The position numbers and the translations under genes were made by a program. The notes under the pieces are model-generated. The model worked only from the letters and a program-made list of their open reading frames with translations, was not told where the DNA came from and made no database searches. Positions 30,901-41,440 of a stretch of DNA of 64,000 bases are shown piece by piece. The stretch lies in contig CAJNDS010002525.1 of assembly GCA_905221605.1 (NCBI GenBank), forward strand, positions 145,001 through 209,000. Reading direction: 5' to 3'. The stretch's first letter is position 1. Each line of letters begins with the position of its first letter. This stretch comes from Symbiodinium natans. Its lineage: Eukaryota; Sar; Dinophyceae; Suessiales; Symbiodiniaceae.

Positions 30901-33462
30901 AGGCACGTGGAGACCAATGCGTCCACGGAGTCCAGGAAGGCTTTGGCCGCTGCGGACTGAGCCGCATACTGCATGCCTTGTCGTTTTAGGGTTTAGGGTT
31001 TAGGGTTTAGGGTTTAGGGTTTAGGGTTTAGGGTTTAGGGTTTAGGGGCGGGGTCTCGGGTCTAGGTGTTGGGGTCTAGGGCTTAAAGCTGCGGAAGATT
31101 TTAGCTACAGCCGTTGTGATTCTTGGGTCTGTGGGGTGTAGAGTCTTAGGGGCAAACCCTGTGTTAAAGCAAAGGCCTAAACCCTAAACCCCAAACCCCA
31201 CACCCCAAACCCCAAACCCTAAACCCTAAACCCCTAAAACTCTAAACCCTAGCCCCCGTCTCTTCACCAGGCCTGTCAGGGCCAGGGAGATGCGCTCCGA
31301 CTCGGCGTAGAGAAGCATCACCAGCCTGGGACCAGAACGGAAATATATTAGGGTTTAGGGTTTAGGGTTTAGGGTTTAGGGTTTAGGGTTTAGGAAAACA
31401 AGGGGGCCCTAGTATAGTCCCCCCCCCGAATGGTAGGATTCCCTTGTAATATTGACCCCCAGAAGGTACCCCCCCCCCCCTAATTTCGGAAACCCCCATG
31501 TACATTTCGGGTTCAAGGTTTTCAAGAATGCGCGCAATGAGGGGGGCTCTACCATGTCCTTATCAACATGACATCTGCAGAAGGACAAGCCGAACCATCC
31601 AGCCGCGTGGCCAAAGGGAATGGCAGGTTACCAGCCTAGAACCACGGGCTCTGTGTACTTAACAGAACATTCAAATTACCATCCGAAAAGAGTTGTTGAC
31701 TGAACCCTAAACCGTAACCTTGCTGTGAGGCATTCAAGGTCGTTTTCGAAGACAAGCAGCTTGGAGTACTCCTCCTGAACAGGCCGCAATGGTTAGGGTT
31801 CTGCTGCTGAGGGCGCAGGATTTTGGGGGCACATCTCTAAGGAGGAATGCCAAGTCTAAGTTCCAGAAATCCTCCCGTGGCTGTGGCGGACTGCCGCTTG
31901 CAGCTTGCTACGAGAACTCGCGCGGGCCTGGACAGTGGCGTTGAGTGTGCCGGAAGCGTCCGCCACCGTCCGTTGCAGGATTCGGGCCTGCGCGCATGTC
32001 TTAGCAGGTCCACAACGTGCGCTAGGTACTCATATTGTTTTGCAAGTATCTTCTGTGTGTGTGGAGGGAAAAGGGCCGGAAACAGCATGAATTCTACTCA
32101 CCGAAGCCGCTGCCTCAACCTAAGGTCCCAAGCCCTTAATCCTGAAACCAAGGAGGACCCCTTCAGGCCCAAAAATCTCCCCCTCAACCCCCCTCATCCT
32201 CTCATCCTCAACCCAAACAGCAACGCAATGTAATGCGATTGCCCATAGGGTTTAGGGCCTTGGCTCTCAGCCCTTCTAGTGTCTTGGGGGCGGCCAGGGG
32301 CTCGCGTTCGTACATGGTTGCCGGATCAGGCTTTATAGGGTTTAGGGTTTAGGGTCGCACATGAAACGGATCATATCCGTGCATGGCTTTCCCTGTTTTA
32401 CGGGAGGGTTCCGGGGATCATATCAGGCCAGAAGTGGCGCGCGGCCGTGGCCAACTCGTTTTGCTGGCTCGCGCTGCGCTCGCCCGCGCTCATCGTGATG
32501 CGGGCAGCGCAGCCAGAGTTGCTGGCATTGTCCTGGACGAGCTGGAGAGCATGTTCCTCTTGCTGCGTCCTGCAAAACATGGGCCGGTGGCTACGCACAG
32601 AGGTGTGGAGTCTTCGTCAGATGCGTGCTTCTCCTGAACTGTTGGCTTTGGCCTTGCTGCCAGTGCGCCCGGCCCAAAGTCGTTGGCAAATCCGGAGCTC
32701 ATGCAGTAATTGTGTGCCCTGAACCCTAAACCCTAAACTACGTCGCTTAGTTTCTGACTCGTTTTCGCCATGAGGGCAGCAGGAAGTCCTTGATGCCAAG
32801 CCTCGGAGGCTCCTTGGAGAAGACCCCCTTCGGTAGACTTGCCGACTTGAGCTGCCATGAACTCAACCCCTAAACCCTAAACCCTAAACCCTAAACCCTA
32901 AACCCTAAACCCCAAACCCTAAACCCTAAACCCTAAACCCTAAACCCTAAACCCTAAACCCTAAACCCTACACAGACCAACCTGCTCAGGCCATCAGTCG
33001 GCAATTTGGGGCGCAGGGTTGGGCTGATGGGGACCTGATAAGGAAACGGGAACGACCCTAAACCCTAAACCCTAAACCCTAAACCCTAAACCCTAAACCC
33101 TGAACAAACACCGAAAACAAAATCCAGGCCCTCTTTACTCGTTTGAAGACAAACAAAATGTGCAGATTTCGCTGGAGTGCTTGGTAGGCCAGCACCCATA
33201 CTGAAAAAAGAGCACCCTGTTTTGGGGGTTGGTTGCTGAATCAAGGCAACCCAGAACCAAAAAACGGGTGCCAAGAGGGGGGCAATGGCAGCCCTCAGAA
33301 TTTTCCGGGGTCTGGGGTTTAGGGTTTAGGGTTTAGCGTGCCGGACTTGTGGCTCGAACTCGACACCTGCCTCGAGCAGTGCGTTCTCGGATTCGTTGAG
33401 GAGCTGGTCCAAACCTCCGTAGATGGCCTCGCCGCGCACATCTGCCACCCCGACGAGTCCTA
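27965..33462 (-). CDS. Large helical/coiled-coil gene, at least 12 exon islands, family not recognised
   Basis: Consecutive minus-strand islands with similar composition: 33462-33338 (GEAIYGGLDQLLNESENALL), 33058-32985, 32872-32738 (AAQVGKSTEGGLLQGASEAW), 32600-32400 (EEHALQLVQDNASNSGCAAR), 32015-31868 (ARILQRTVADASGTLNATVQ), 31796-31709 (PVQEEYSKLLVFENDLECLT), 31345-31253 (VMLLYAESERISLALTGLVK), 31140-31090 (TDPRITTAVAKIF), 30988-30862 (AQSAAAKAFLDSVDALVSTC), 30300-30182 (ALPKFDKQDSRTLHGLKRFL), 29953-29893 (LNKLAQAMESLVNGVPACKL), 28873-28775 (KELQGHFAEMELAVQSIQGF), 28055-27965 (GGEYETFRLAALASAFARCL). Heptad-like hydrophobic spacing suggests a mostly alpha-helical protein. Introns are largely telomeric arrays and inverted-repeat elements. 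Exact joins, start and end are not resolved, and it may be more than one gene. Confidence 0.5.
28440..28765 (-). repeat. Degenerate C-strand telomere-like block
   Basis: CCCTAAA-derived, C-rich sequence with no credible exon; similar degenerate blocks lie at 41730-42020 and 42125-42465. Confidence 0.65.
28861..29640 (+). repeat. 780-bp ATTACT/ACTATT microsatellite
   Basis: ACTATT and ACTACT units with graded substitutions; the right part is a very regular ACTACTATT series (29410-29620). It lies in an intron-sized gap of the helical gene. Open frames (poly-Tyr, poly-Ile, poly-Val) are artefacts. Confidence 0.95.
30661..30746. mobile_element. Short family-C element
   Basis: CTTAGAGGCTCATGGTAGTT ... 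AAGCAACCTGAACCTCAAA; an internally deleted copy 8 bp from a family-B element. Confidence 0.65.
30754..30856. mobile_element. Family-B element, near-perfect palindrome
   Basis: AAAGGATCCATGTACCTATA ... TATAGGTACATGGATCCTTT. Compensatory change in both arms (GATCC for GGTCC) keeps pairing, and almost the whole element can fold back on itself. Confidence 0.9.
31394..31500. mobile_element. Family-E element
   Basis: Clear right half (GGATTCCCTTGTAATATTGA ... TTTCGGAAACCCCCATG); left arm decayed, with C-run expansions. Confidence 0.65.
32869..33104 (-). repeat. Two C-strand telomeric arrays flanking an exon island
   Basis: 32869-32970 and 33057-33103. Between them lies the short island 32985-33058 of the helical gene. 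Confidence 0.85.
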
Positions 33463-33769
33463 AATCCTAAACCCAAAGCTTCAAACCCTACACCCTGATC
33501 CTCCTAAACCCTGAACCCTTGATTCAAAGCCTGGACCCCTAAACTCTCAACTCCCACCATCATCCTAAGCTTCTAACCTTAACCCCTAACCCGAATCCTA
33601 TAAGCTTCAAGAACAAGGGTCGTAAACCCCCAAACCCAATATAAAGAACATAAACAAACAAAACAGCTAAACAAGAACAAAAAACGCTTCCTCAACGGGA
33701 CAAAGACAACACGGCGTGCGAAACCAAGGATCGCCAAGCATAGGGTTTAGGGTTGAGGGTTTGGGGGCT

Positions 33770-33885
33770 TCGGGGTTTATAGGGTTTATCGGGGTTACAG
33801 GGTTTATAGGGTTGATAGGGTTTATAGGGTTTATAGAGTTTATAGGGTTTATAGGGTTTATAGGGTTTACGTGGTTTTGGGTTTA
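33770..33885 (+). repeat. Nonamer variant TTTATAGGG array
   Basis: About ten TTTATAGGG-like units (with TTTATCGGG, TTGATAGGG). A related degenerate block lies at 14195-14275. 33600-33760 and 33890-34060 hold only degenerate telomere-like sequence. Confidence 0.85.
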
Positions 33886-34932
33886 GGGTTCAGGGTCTGG
33901 ATGGGTTTAGGGTTGAGGCTCTCAACCCCTCAACCTAAAACCCGAAAGCCTGACCCTAAACCCTAAACCCTGACCCCTGATAGGAGCAAGACCAAGAAAA
34001 CGCGGGGTCCTAATTTGGGACCGCTGTCCTGCGCTGCACAGGAGTCTTTTTCGATACCTTTCTCTGCTATTTGCTTATAAGAAGCCCCCTCTCCCCCCCA
34101 AAAAAAACATAATAACAATAATAATTAAAAGAAGAATCCCTAAACTTCCCTTATGAAGAAGAATGCTTTCCATTTTTGGGGGCGGGTTCTTAAGAAATTT
34201 ATCGTTCTATGTAGGAGGTAGAGCTGCCGGACAAGGCCATAACCAGCCAGGTCCATGGCTCCTTATAAATGACTAAACCCCAGTACCATAGACATGACTT
34301 TCAGGTCATAGGCTCCCAGGGTTCAGTATAAGTACCTTGCACCCTAAACCCTAAACCCCTAACCCCTAAACCCTAAACCGGGACAACTTGGGATTGCGTG
34401 TGCCTCCTCCCCTTGGTGGGCCGTGTTGACAACCACTCCTGGGTGTCGTGCGACGTGGCCGCTTCTTCTTACCGCTGGGAGTTCTGAAGAAGTTTGGGAT
34501 GCATGGACAGACTACGAGTCGTAGGCCACCAGCCTCCCATGGCGTCGCTGACGGACGCAGTGAGGGTGAGCACGTTCTCCGACCTGGCCATGGGGCTTTG
34601 GGGTGGTTTAGGGTTTAGGGGTTTAAGGCTTAAGGGTTTAGGGTTTAGGGTTTGGGGTTTAGGGCTTGGGGTTTAGGGTTTAGGGTTCAGGGTTTAGGGT
34701 GTTCAGAAGTGATAGGGGTTTGACCCCAAATGGCACAAAGAAACTACAACGCCATCTTTGCGCATCTGTGCAGGACGGGTGTATGGGCGTGTAACTAACA
34801 TCTGCTCGCATGGTGCAGACACCAACAGTGACGGGGATCGCGGATCTTGTTCATGTCCGGGGGCTGATCATCCTAAACCCTAAACCTTAAACCTTAAACC
34901 CTAAACCCTAAACCCTAAACCCTAAATCCTCC

Positions 34933-36110
34933 CGAAGTTTCAGGACCCCTGTACATTGCCATGTTCAGCAGACCTGGCGGCCAACACCTCAATGCGCCGA
35001 GATGTGTCCCAGCAGCCATACATCACGAATCCATAGGCGCCTCGGCTAGACGCACCCCTAAGCCTTGAAAGCACAAGGGTTTAGGGTTTAGGGTTTAGGG
35101 TTTAGGGTTTAGGGTTTAGGGCACTTCAACCCGAAACCCTAAACTGCCAGACGCCGAAGCCTAAGCTCTCTGACCCTGAATCCTGTAAGTCCTATAAACA
35201 CCGAATAAGATCCCCAATCAAAACCGCTGAACCCGATAATCCCTATGGAAGCCGAATAAAGCCCTAAACCCCTACGAATCCTAGGGTCCTACACAACCTG
35301 TCTAGGGTTTAGTTCCCTAAACCCTAAACTCGAAACCCTAAACCCTCGACAAGGCCACCAACCCAAGCCCTAAACCCCCGAAATTCGGGCAACGCCTTCG
35401 TCATTCTTCTTCCTCTATATTTCCCTTAGAAGTAGTAAGAATAGAACGTGTCCCTTGGGCCTTATGATTCTTACAACCTTGTATAAACAACAAAACAACA
35501 AGCCGTAATTCCTAAAAGGGGGAAGCTTTTGTGTCACTCCCCCCTTGGTAGCCCAGCAACCATACCCCTTCTTTGGGTTGGCTACTTAAACCCTAAACCC
35601 TAAACTATAAACCCTAAACCCTAAACCCTTCGTTGGGTTGGCTACTTGATAACCCCGAAGCCAAGTGGCCCAGGGTCAGTAGGAAAAGGATCACCATGAA
35701 CCACGGGAACTCATCCTCATCACCAGCTTCCCGCCGGCGGTGTCCTTGGCCCAGAGGATCTAAGATGGGACCCTAAACCCTAAACCCCTAAACCCCTAAA
35801 CCTCCAAACCCCTAAACCCCTAAACCCTAAACCCCAAAGGGGGTGCAAGGTAGGAGGGGGTAGAAGGGGTCCGTATTCCCACACTATAAGGTTTAACAAA
35901 GGGCTTGCTTGGACATGCGTTGCGGCCTTCTTGGCTGGCCGCGTATACACGCTTCCCTGACAGAGTCCGTGCACAGTTGCAGACAGGCGGCGGTCGACTT
36001 CTTGCGAGGTCCTTTCCCGCTCCTTGAATGTTCCGTACATATGGAAGGCCTGCACAGGCAGGCATGCTACGACGGCTAACAGGTGTGGCCCTCCAAGCCC
36101 AAATGATTGT
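34933..36110 (-). CDS. Exon-like islands including a membrane segment, unknown
   Basis: 36110-35880 reads LLAVVACLPVQAFHMYGTFK then ERERTSQEVDRRLSATVHGL. 35770-35655 reads REAGDEDEFPWFMVILFLLT, an acidic stretch running into a membrane helix. 35068-34933 reads GAYGFVMYGCWDTSRRIEVL then AARSAEHGNVQGS and stop. A partial family-G element (35541-35680) and telomeric arrays separate them. Unknown family. Confidence 0.45.
35541..35680. mobile_element. Rearranged family-G element
   Basis: CTTGGTAGCCCAGCAACCAT and TTTGGGTTGGCTACTT are followed by telomere-like repeats, then a second TTGGGTTGGCTACTTGATAA and an AAGTGGCCCAGGG end. A left-end fragment of G also lies at 13808-13850. Confidence 0.6.
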
Positions 36111-36149
36111 AGCTACTAACCTCATAAACCCAACACCCAAAAAATCCTC

Positions 36150-36560
36150 TAACCCTCTACCCTATAACCCTGTTACCCTAAACCCTATAAACTTTGTGAT
36201 CTACTTGGATCCATGAGGTGGCAGACGTTCACCTCCAGGAAACTCACGGATTACCTCGTACGATGTTCGTTATTTCAAGTTGGTAAAGCGCCAGGTGCAA
36301 GCACGAAATGACCACAACCAACTCAACCAACCAACCAGCAGCCAGCCAGCCAGCCAACCTATCATGCATCACATATCTGTATGTATGTATGTATGTCTGT
36401 ATGTATGTATGTATGTACGCATGTATGTATGTATAGCATTTATGTAGATTTCTTTTTCTGTTTATGTTTATATCTACATCTATGTTTATATTTTATATGT
36501 ATATTTATGATTATATGTACAATATTTAGAAGCACAGTTCAACAGTATGAACGCATATAG
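36150..36560. other. 3' flank of the neighbouring gene, low complexity
   Basis: Degenerate telomere-like sequence, CAAC/CAGC repeats (36315-36360), then TATG and AT-rich sequence. Nothing recognisable; it may include the region downstream of the PPR stop. Confidence 0.5.
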
Positions 36561-36858
36561 TCCCTCACAGTCTTTCCATGTACGCGTTCCCCTCAAATGC
36601 ACAAGTGCGGTGCCTGAAAAAGAACGTAGAAACGCCAAGCAAAGTGCTTGCACCCCCCACAGGGAGTGCCGAGGTTGCTAGAACGTGTGGCGCTGTTGAG
36701 CCAATCGAGTCAGAAGCGCTGCTTGCCAACAACTACCGCTTCAGTTGACAGAAATAACCAAGTATGAGGTGCAAAGGGCCGATGGGGTTGAGGCCGTCCT
36801 AGCCACCGAAGCAGCCAGGAACACTTCCATGATCAAGCACACTGCACCTACACTGCAA

Positions 36859-39800
36859 TTAGATGCGCCATTCGCATGTGATATATCTAGCACAGCATGC
36901 AAGAGTCTCAACCAGCCACAGCGGCAAAGCTCGTGCTGATTTTCCCACCTCATAGCTTGCTGCCCATGCTCTGCCCTCAAGCTCTGCTAAGAGTCGGACT
37001 GCATGCCGCCGCTGCTGGCCGCAAGCGCATGCGTTGAGCGCTGTGTTTACGGTGATGACGTCTCCCTGCATGCTTGCTAGCGACAGCGAAGACAGCAAGC
37101 TTAAGGTCTGCTCCCACTGCCCTTGACTCGAACAGACGGCCATGGCCGCGTTGAAGGTGATCACGGTACCTTAGTTGCTGAGTTCGTAAGCTGCCCAAAA
37201 GTGTACACTTTCAGCTCTATGGGAGATTCTAGTACCCCAGAAAGTGTAAACAGCGTACTGATTCAGCTACTAAGGTACTTTGCACAGAGGCGGCCGCCAA
37301 CTGCGAAAAGAAGTGAAGGGCTTGCTGCCACTGCTCACCCCCGGCAAAGGCGAAAAGGGCCACGTTGTAAGTAACCACCTCAGGAAGCTAAGGAGCATTA
37401 ATGGACTTCACCTTGGACATCTGAGCTTATCAGCTTATCCAAAACCTGAGCCATATAAATCCTAAACCCTAAACCCTAAACCCTAAACCCTAAACCCTAA
37501 ACCCTAAACCCTAAACCCTAAACCCTAAACCCTAAACCCTAAACCCTAAACCCTAAACCCTAAACCCTAAACCCTAAACCCTAAACCCAATCTCTGAGCG
37601 GCATTTGCTTCCAGACCCGAAGCGGCAAAGTCGCTCAGCAAGCGCAGCGCCAAGGTCCACTCGCCCCCCTTCTCGCACGCGCTCATGGCCTTGGCTGGAG
37701 GGGTTTTAGGGTTTCGGGTCTGGGGTTGAGGGTTTTGGGTCTACAGCGTCTAGGGTTTAGGCTTCCCCTAAGGCTCCAAGTATACGAATAACACCTACAT
37801 CGGGGTCTAAAGTCTACAGCCTTCTTTGGGGCTATTTTGGAGCCTTAGGGTTTGGGGTTTATATAGAGCCTATAGGGCTGGTACTCTGGGGCTTCTCCTG
37901 TAGGGTTGAGGCTGTCTGGGTTTGTAGGGCTTGTAGTATGGGGCTTATAGGGTTCACAAGGCTTGCAATGTTGCATCTGGTTTTGTGGGGGCCTCCTCTA
38001 TAAAGTCAATTTGGCTGGGTTGTTCAGGACCCCCTGACAGTTTGGGAGTCCCTGTTTAAAGTCAAATCGTCCGAGCGCCGTAAGAAAATTCCACGTGGCG
38101 CGCTTTTAAAAACGATTGCCGGGCATCGCTGCCCCTTCTAAACTTATCTAAACTCCTCCCTATTGAAATCATATAAACCCCTGGCAGCGTCTAAACAGGG
38201 ACAAATCCAGCCTCGACTGTTCAGGGGGGGGGGGGGCACAACAGTAAAGAGGGTACCCTAAACCCTAAACCCTAAACCCTAAACCCTAAACCCTAAACCC
38301 TAAACCCTACAACAGTAGGGTGTAGGATCTTGGGCGAGGCCGTTTGGCACCAAAGCTTTGGTCCTACGAAATCCGGGGACTGCCATCACCTGCCGGAAGA
38401 CCGTCAGCAATGCCGGCTTACGTTTGCTTCGTCTTCTAGGGTATAGGGTTTAGGGTTTAGGGTGTAGGGTTTGGGGTTTAGGGGAACTATTCATGGTTAG
38501 TTAACATGGGGATCATACTTATTTCCTACATGAAGATCAGGAAAATACCGCCAAGACAAAACTCCAGGATGTTCAATGGAAGGGACCGACGTGTATGTGA
38601 TCACGTTGCCCTCGATGCTGCCGCGATGAAGATCATCCAGCAACGACATCGCCCTCTGCCAATCGCTCGCCTTCTCACAGGCCTGAGTATGCTGCGTTTT
38701 GGGTTTAGGCTTTCGGGTTTAGGGTTGAGGGTGGCTTGGGCGTGTCAAGTGATTCTGTGCACAGCAGTGTGGGCCCTCCCTTTTTCAAGGTCCCTTTCGG
38801 CTTGTTCAGGGCGTCTAGTCTAGTAGTCTAGTCTTGAGTATGGAGTCCTCTCCCTGAAGCCCTACAGTATGCAGTATGCCCTATGTAGAACTTGCATTTC
38901 AAAAGGGAACTTAGTTAGAGAATGTTCCTTCGACCACATTCGGCGGCCCGGTTACAATTGAAGGAAGACTCCCTAAATAAAGGGATACCAGGATTCCTGG
39001 GTAGGGGGGCCCGTACACGCCGCATTCATTCGGGAGATAGATGGGGGTGTACGAAAGTAGGGGACCCCGAGTATAGACCCCCAAATAGTTTAAACAAGGA
39101 CCCCCGAATATCGTAAACCCCCATATCTCACTCGGCAGGTGTCCCCATGCCTTCATGTGCTGCCTCTTTGCGCGACAAGGCACGTTGATGGCTGCGCTGT
39201 AGGTGATGACATCTGCCTGAACCTATACGGAACTTGAAACCCTGGCAAAAATTGTAATTTTAGCTGTTTCTTAGGACTTAAAGTACCCACAAATTAAGAA
39301 AAATATGTCCAAGCATTTGTAAGGAACCTGCTTGAAGGCCATTCTTCCCAGAAGGTGGAGGGCCAGTGGCCATTGATCAGTATTCTTGCACAGACTTATG
39401 GCAGTGTTGTAAGTCACCACCGTGCCGCGAAGCCTGTGTTCTTCCAGTTCCGCAAGCAAGGTCAGTGCACTGACCCACTGATCGCCTTCTTCGCAGGCCC
39501 GCATTGCAGCATTGTACGTCACTGCATCTGCCTGCAGCCCATGGTCAGAGAGCTCGGCAAAGAGCGCTAGAGCACGTTGCCACTCCCCCCTGGTCCCCAG
39601 CGCGCTCATGGTCGAGTTGAAAGTAATGATGTTGGAGTTGATGCGCTCCCAGTGCATCCTCGACAGCAAGTGCAAGGCCAAGGACCACTGTGCACCCTTC
39701 TCACAGGCTGCAATGATGGAGGAGTAGGCGATGACATCTCGTCGCATGCGAGCTACCTCAAGCTCAGAGAAGAAATGCAGAGCGTGGTGCCACTGGTCAC

Positions 39801-41440
39801 CTTTCTCACACGCACTGATCACAGAGGAGAAGCTTATGAGCGTTGGCTGCAGACGGCCTTGCTGCAAAGAGGTGAAAACCTGAAGTGCCTGTGGCCACTG
39901 CATCCCCTTCTCACAGGCACTGATGGCAGCGTTGTATACCTTGGTAGCCCAGTAACCATGTATTGTAATAAGGGCACCCCTTTTTTGGCTAGCTTAGTTT
40001 ACAAGGGAACCCATAACCCATAACCAACAAAAAGAGGGCAAAGGGCACCACTGGGCCACCAAGATACGACTGCATCTCCTTGAATCTTCTTGCTCCGGAG
40101 ATCTGCAAAAAGCGACAGCGCAGCAGTCCACTCCGAGGCCTTCTCGCAGGCCGTGATGGCACCTAGACTGAACTTGGAACCCTAGCAACAGTTTTTAAAA
40201 ATATTGTTTCTTAGGAATTAAAGTACACAAAAAAGAAAAAATAATAAATGCTGTTTCTTAGGAATTAAAGTACACAAAAATCAGAAATCATTTCCAAGTA
40301 TCCCTAAGGCACTGCTGAAGATGATGGCATCCGATTGCAGTCTTTGGGCCTCCAGATCCGCCAGCAAATGGACAGCATGTCCCCACTGCTGTACTCCTTA
40401 AGTTGCTGAGTTCACAAGCCCCCCCCCAAAAAAAAATAGAAAGTGTACGCCTGCAGTTCTTTTAAAGGGATAAGAGTATCCAAAAAAAAGGGTGCAAAGT
40501 CTACTCACTGAGCTACCAAGACTCTCTTGCATGCAGATATGGCGGCACCAAAGGTGAAGACGTCGGCATGCAACCGAAGGCCTGGAAGCCTTTGCGGGCT
40601 CTTTTGGTGGCTTTCAAGAATTAATACATGGATTGTCAGAATTGAGCCCTGGGTCCCTTTTCAGAGGGAGGACCCGAAGCCCCTGAAACAGCCCTCAAAC
40701 CCCACACCCTGCTCCCACAACGCAAAATTTCCCGGGCTGATTTCCACACTCAGACCCTCCCTTCCCGCCCCTCGCCCCCTTCCCCCCCCCCCCCCCCCCC
40801 CGCCCGCCCGCCTCCCCTCCCCAACTGCTCCCACGACAATTGTTCGGGACAACATCCATCGTATTGTGGCAGTTGCTTCCCGACCATCTTCTTTATTCAG
40901 CGGGATCACACTAGCATCATCCTTCGACCATCGGCGGCAAGCTTAGGGAAAAAGAATACTTTTCAAGGTTCAGGGTTTAGGGTTTAGGGTTTAGGGTTTA
41001 GGGGCTCACGATTTATTAGGGTTTAGGTTTTGGGGTTTAGGGCTTAGGAGCGCATCCCGAGCCGCGACCCAGATCCAGTAATCAAAGCCCTGAACACTAG
41101 ACCATACACCAGTTTAGGGTTGGTTTAGGGTTTAGGGTTTAGGGTTTAGGGTTTAGGGTTTAGGGTTTAGGGTTTAGGGTTTAGGGTTTGGGGTTTGGGG
41201 TTTGGGGTTTAGGGCTTAGGGCTTCGGGCTTGTTAGAAGCCAGAAGCTCGCCCAGGAAGGCCAGCGCCAGTGCCCAGTGCTGCGCTTTGCCTCACTAGCT
41301 TGCACGTTTTTTTTTTTTTTTTGGGGGGGGGGTTATGAATGTTTTTCTTTTTTTTTTTGGGGGGGGGGGGGGGTAATGAATCAGCAGCTGAGTTGCCACA
41401 TGAATTCATCAGCGAATTCACCGACCGCATCGGCCGAGGG
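36859..41440 (-). CDS. PPR (pentatricopeptide repeat) protein, at least 11 exons, 5' end not resolved
   Basis: PPR proteins bind organellar RNA in a sequence-specific way. Exons in coding order: about 41440-41397, 41290-41248, 40589-40525, 40396-40313, 40162-40068, 39939-39328, 39222-39184, 38682-38587, 37689-37603, 37378-37279, 37169-36859 (stop). The reading frame is kept through all ten junctions. About 14 PPR motifs are visible, of the form (T/V)YNAAISACEKGxQWxxALxLL, spaced roughly 35 aa, for example VNSLMNSCGKAQHW, FGAAISACKR, YNAAMRACEEGDQW and VNTALNACACGQQ. The C-terminus ends CARYITCEWRI after the last motif. Introns: 41291-41396 GC, 40590-41247 GC, 40397-40524 GA, 40163-40312 GT, 39940-40067 GT, 39223-39327 GT, 38683-39183 GT, 37690-38586 GT, 37379-37602 GC, 37170-37278 GT; all end AG|G. 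A PPR-like island at 42466-42548 (TWQDSLGKLRDALAAGYEA) may be a further upstream exon. Organelle targeting cannot be judged without the 5' end. Confidence 0.9.
37170..37278 (-). mobile_element. Family-H introner, exact PPR intron (GT-AG)
   Basis: Terminal inverted repeats CTTAGTTGCTGA / TCAGCTACTAAG are flanked by GTAC on both sides (37166-37169 and 37275-37278). The intron starts with the duplicated GTAC (GT donor) and ends with the element's own AG. Removing it restores VQ-ST-VITFNAAM in frame. Confidence 0.85.
37379..37602 (-). repeat. PPR intron (GC-AG) made mostly of a telomeric array
   Basis: The intron contains a nearly pure CCCTAAA array (plus 37458-37588), which is TTTAGGG in the sense of transcription. 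The coding frame is intact across it (GLEAN-VVTYNVALF), which shows that telomeric sequence is carried inside a transcribed intron. Confidence 0.8.
37690..38586 (-). other. 897-nt PPR intron with a family-D element and telomeric repeats
   Basis: GT-AG intron between VITYTS and AMSACEKGGEW. It contains a family-D inverted repeat (37765-37850), variant GGG-rich repeats (37700-37760, 37850-37980), a G-run (38223-38236) and a CCCTAAA array (38254-38309). 37990-38220 has no recognisable feature. Confidence 0.75.
38683..39183 (-). other. Long PPR intron (GT-AG) holding a family-E element
   Basis: 501 nt between SAAIN and ACEKASDW. It contains a family-E inverted repeat (39045-39125). The remaining roughly 360 nt shows no recognisable feature. 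Unlike the shorter introns, its 5' bases (GTGC) do not match the following exon (GCCT). Confidence 0.75.
39223..39327 (-). mobile_element. Family-P introner, exact PPR intron (GT-AG)
   Basis: Shares the ACTTGAAACCCT-GCAA head and the GTTTCTTAGGA-TTAAAGTAC core with the 40163 copy, so two introns of one gene are copies of one element. It is flanked by GAAC duplications. The splice joins MAFKQ-VQADVITYSAAIN. Confidence 0.85.
39940..40067 (-). mobile_element. Family-G introner, exact PPR intron (GT-AG)
   Basis: Terminal repeats CTTGGTAGCCCAG / CTGGGCCACCAAG are flanked by ATAC duplications (plus 39936-39939 and 40064-40067). The duplicated GTAT is both the intron 5' end and the first bases of the next exon. 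The splice joins DAV-VYNAAISACEKG. Confidence 0.85.
40163..40312 (-). mobile_element. Family-P introner, exact PPR intron (GT-AG)
   Basis: The ends CTAGACTGAACTTGGAA / TTCCAAGTATCCCTAAG are imperfect inverted repeats flanked by GCAC on both sides. An internal direct repeat is visible: TTTCTTAGGAATTAAAG occurs twice. The splice restores IIFSS-AITACEKAS. Confidence 0.8.
40397..40524 (-). mobile_element. Family-H introner, exact PPR intron (GA-AG)
   Basis: Same terminal repeats as the 37170 copy (CTTAAGTTGCTGAG / GAGCTACCAAG), flanked by ACTC duplications (plus 40393-40396 and 40521-40524). On the coding strand the duplication reads GAGT, so the intron begins with GA. Splicing gives SACKR-VQQWGHAVHLL, as the PPR frame demands. 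Confidence 0.85.
40590..41396 (-). other. Two GC-AG introns at the 5' side of the PPR gene
   Basis: 40590-41247 starts GCTTC, the same five bases that open the next exon. It contains a long C-run (40781-40801) and TTTAGGG arrays (40975-41003, 41115-41215). 41291-41396 starts GCAA, again repeated at the start of the next exon, and is mostly two T-run/G-run pairs (41308-41331, 41350-41373). The 43-nt exon 41248-41290 between them completes a PPR motif (KAQHWALALAFLGE). Confidence 0.8.
41110..41220 (+). repeat. Telomeric array, G-strand, in a PPR intron
   Basis: About 15 TTTAGGG units passing into TTTGGGG units. Antisense to PPR transcription, unlike the array in the 37379 intron. Confidence 0.85.

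Noticed and set aside
39577-40023. 148-codon plus-strand ORF
   Set aside because: Antisense shadow of the largest PPR exon.
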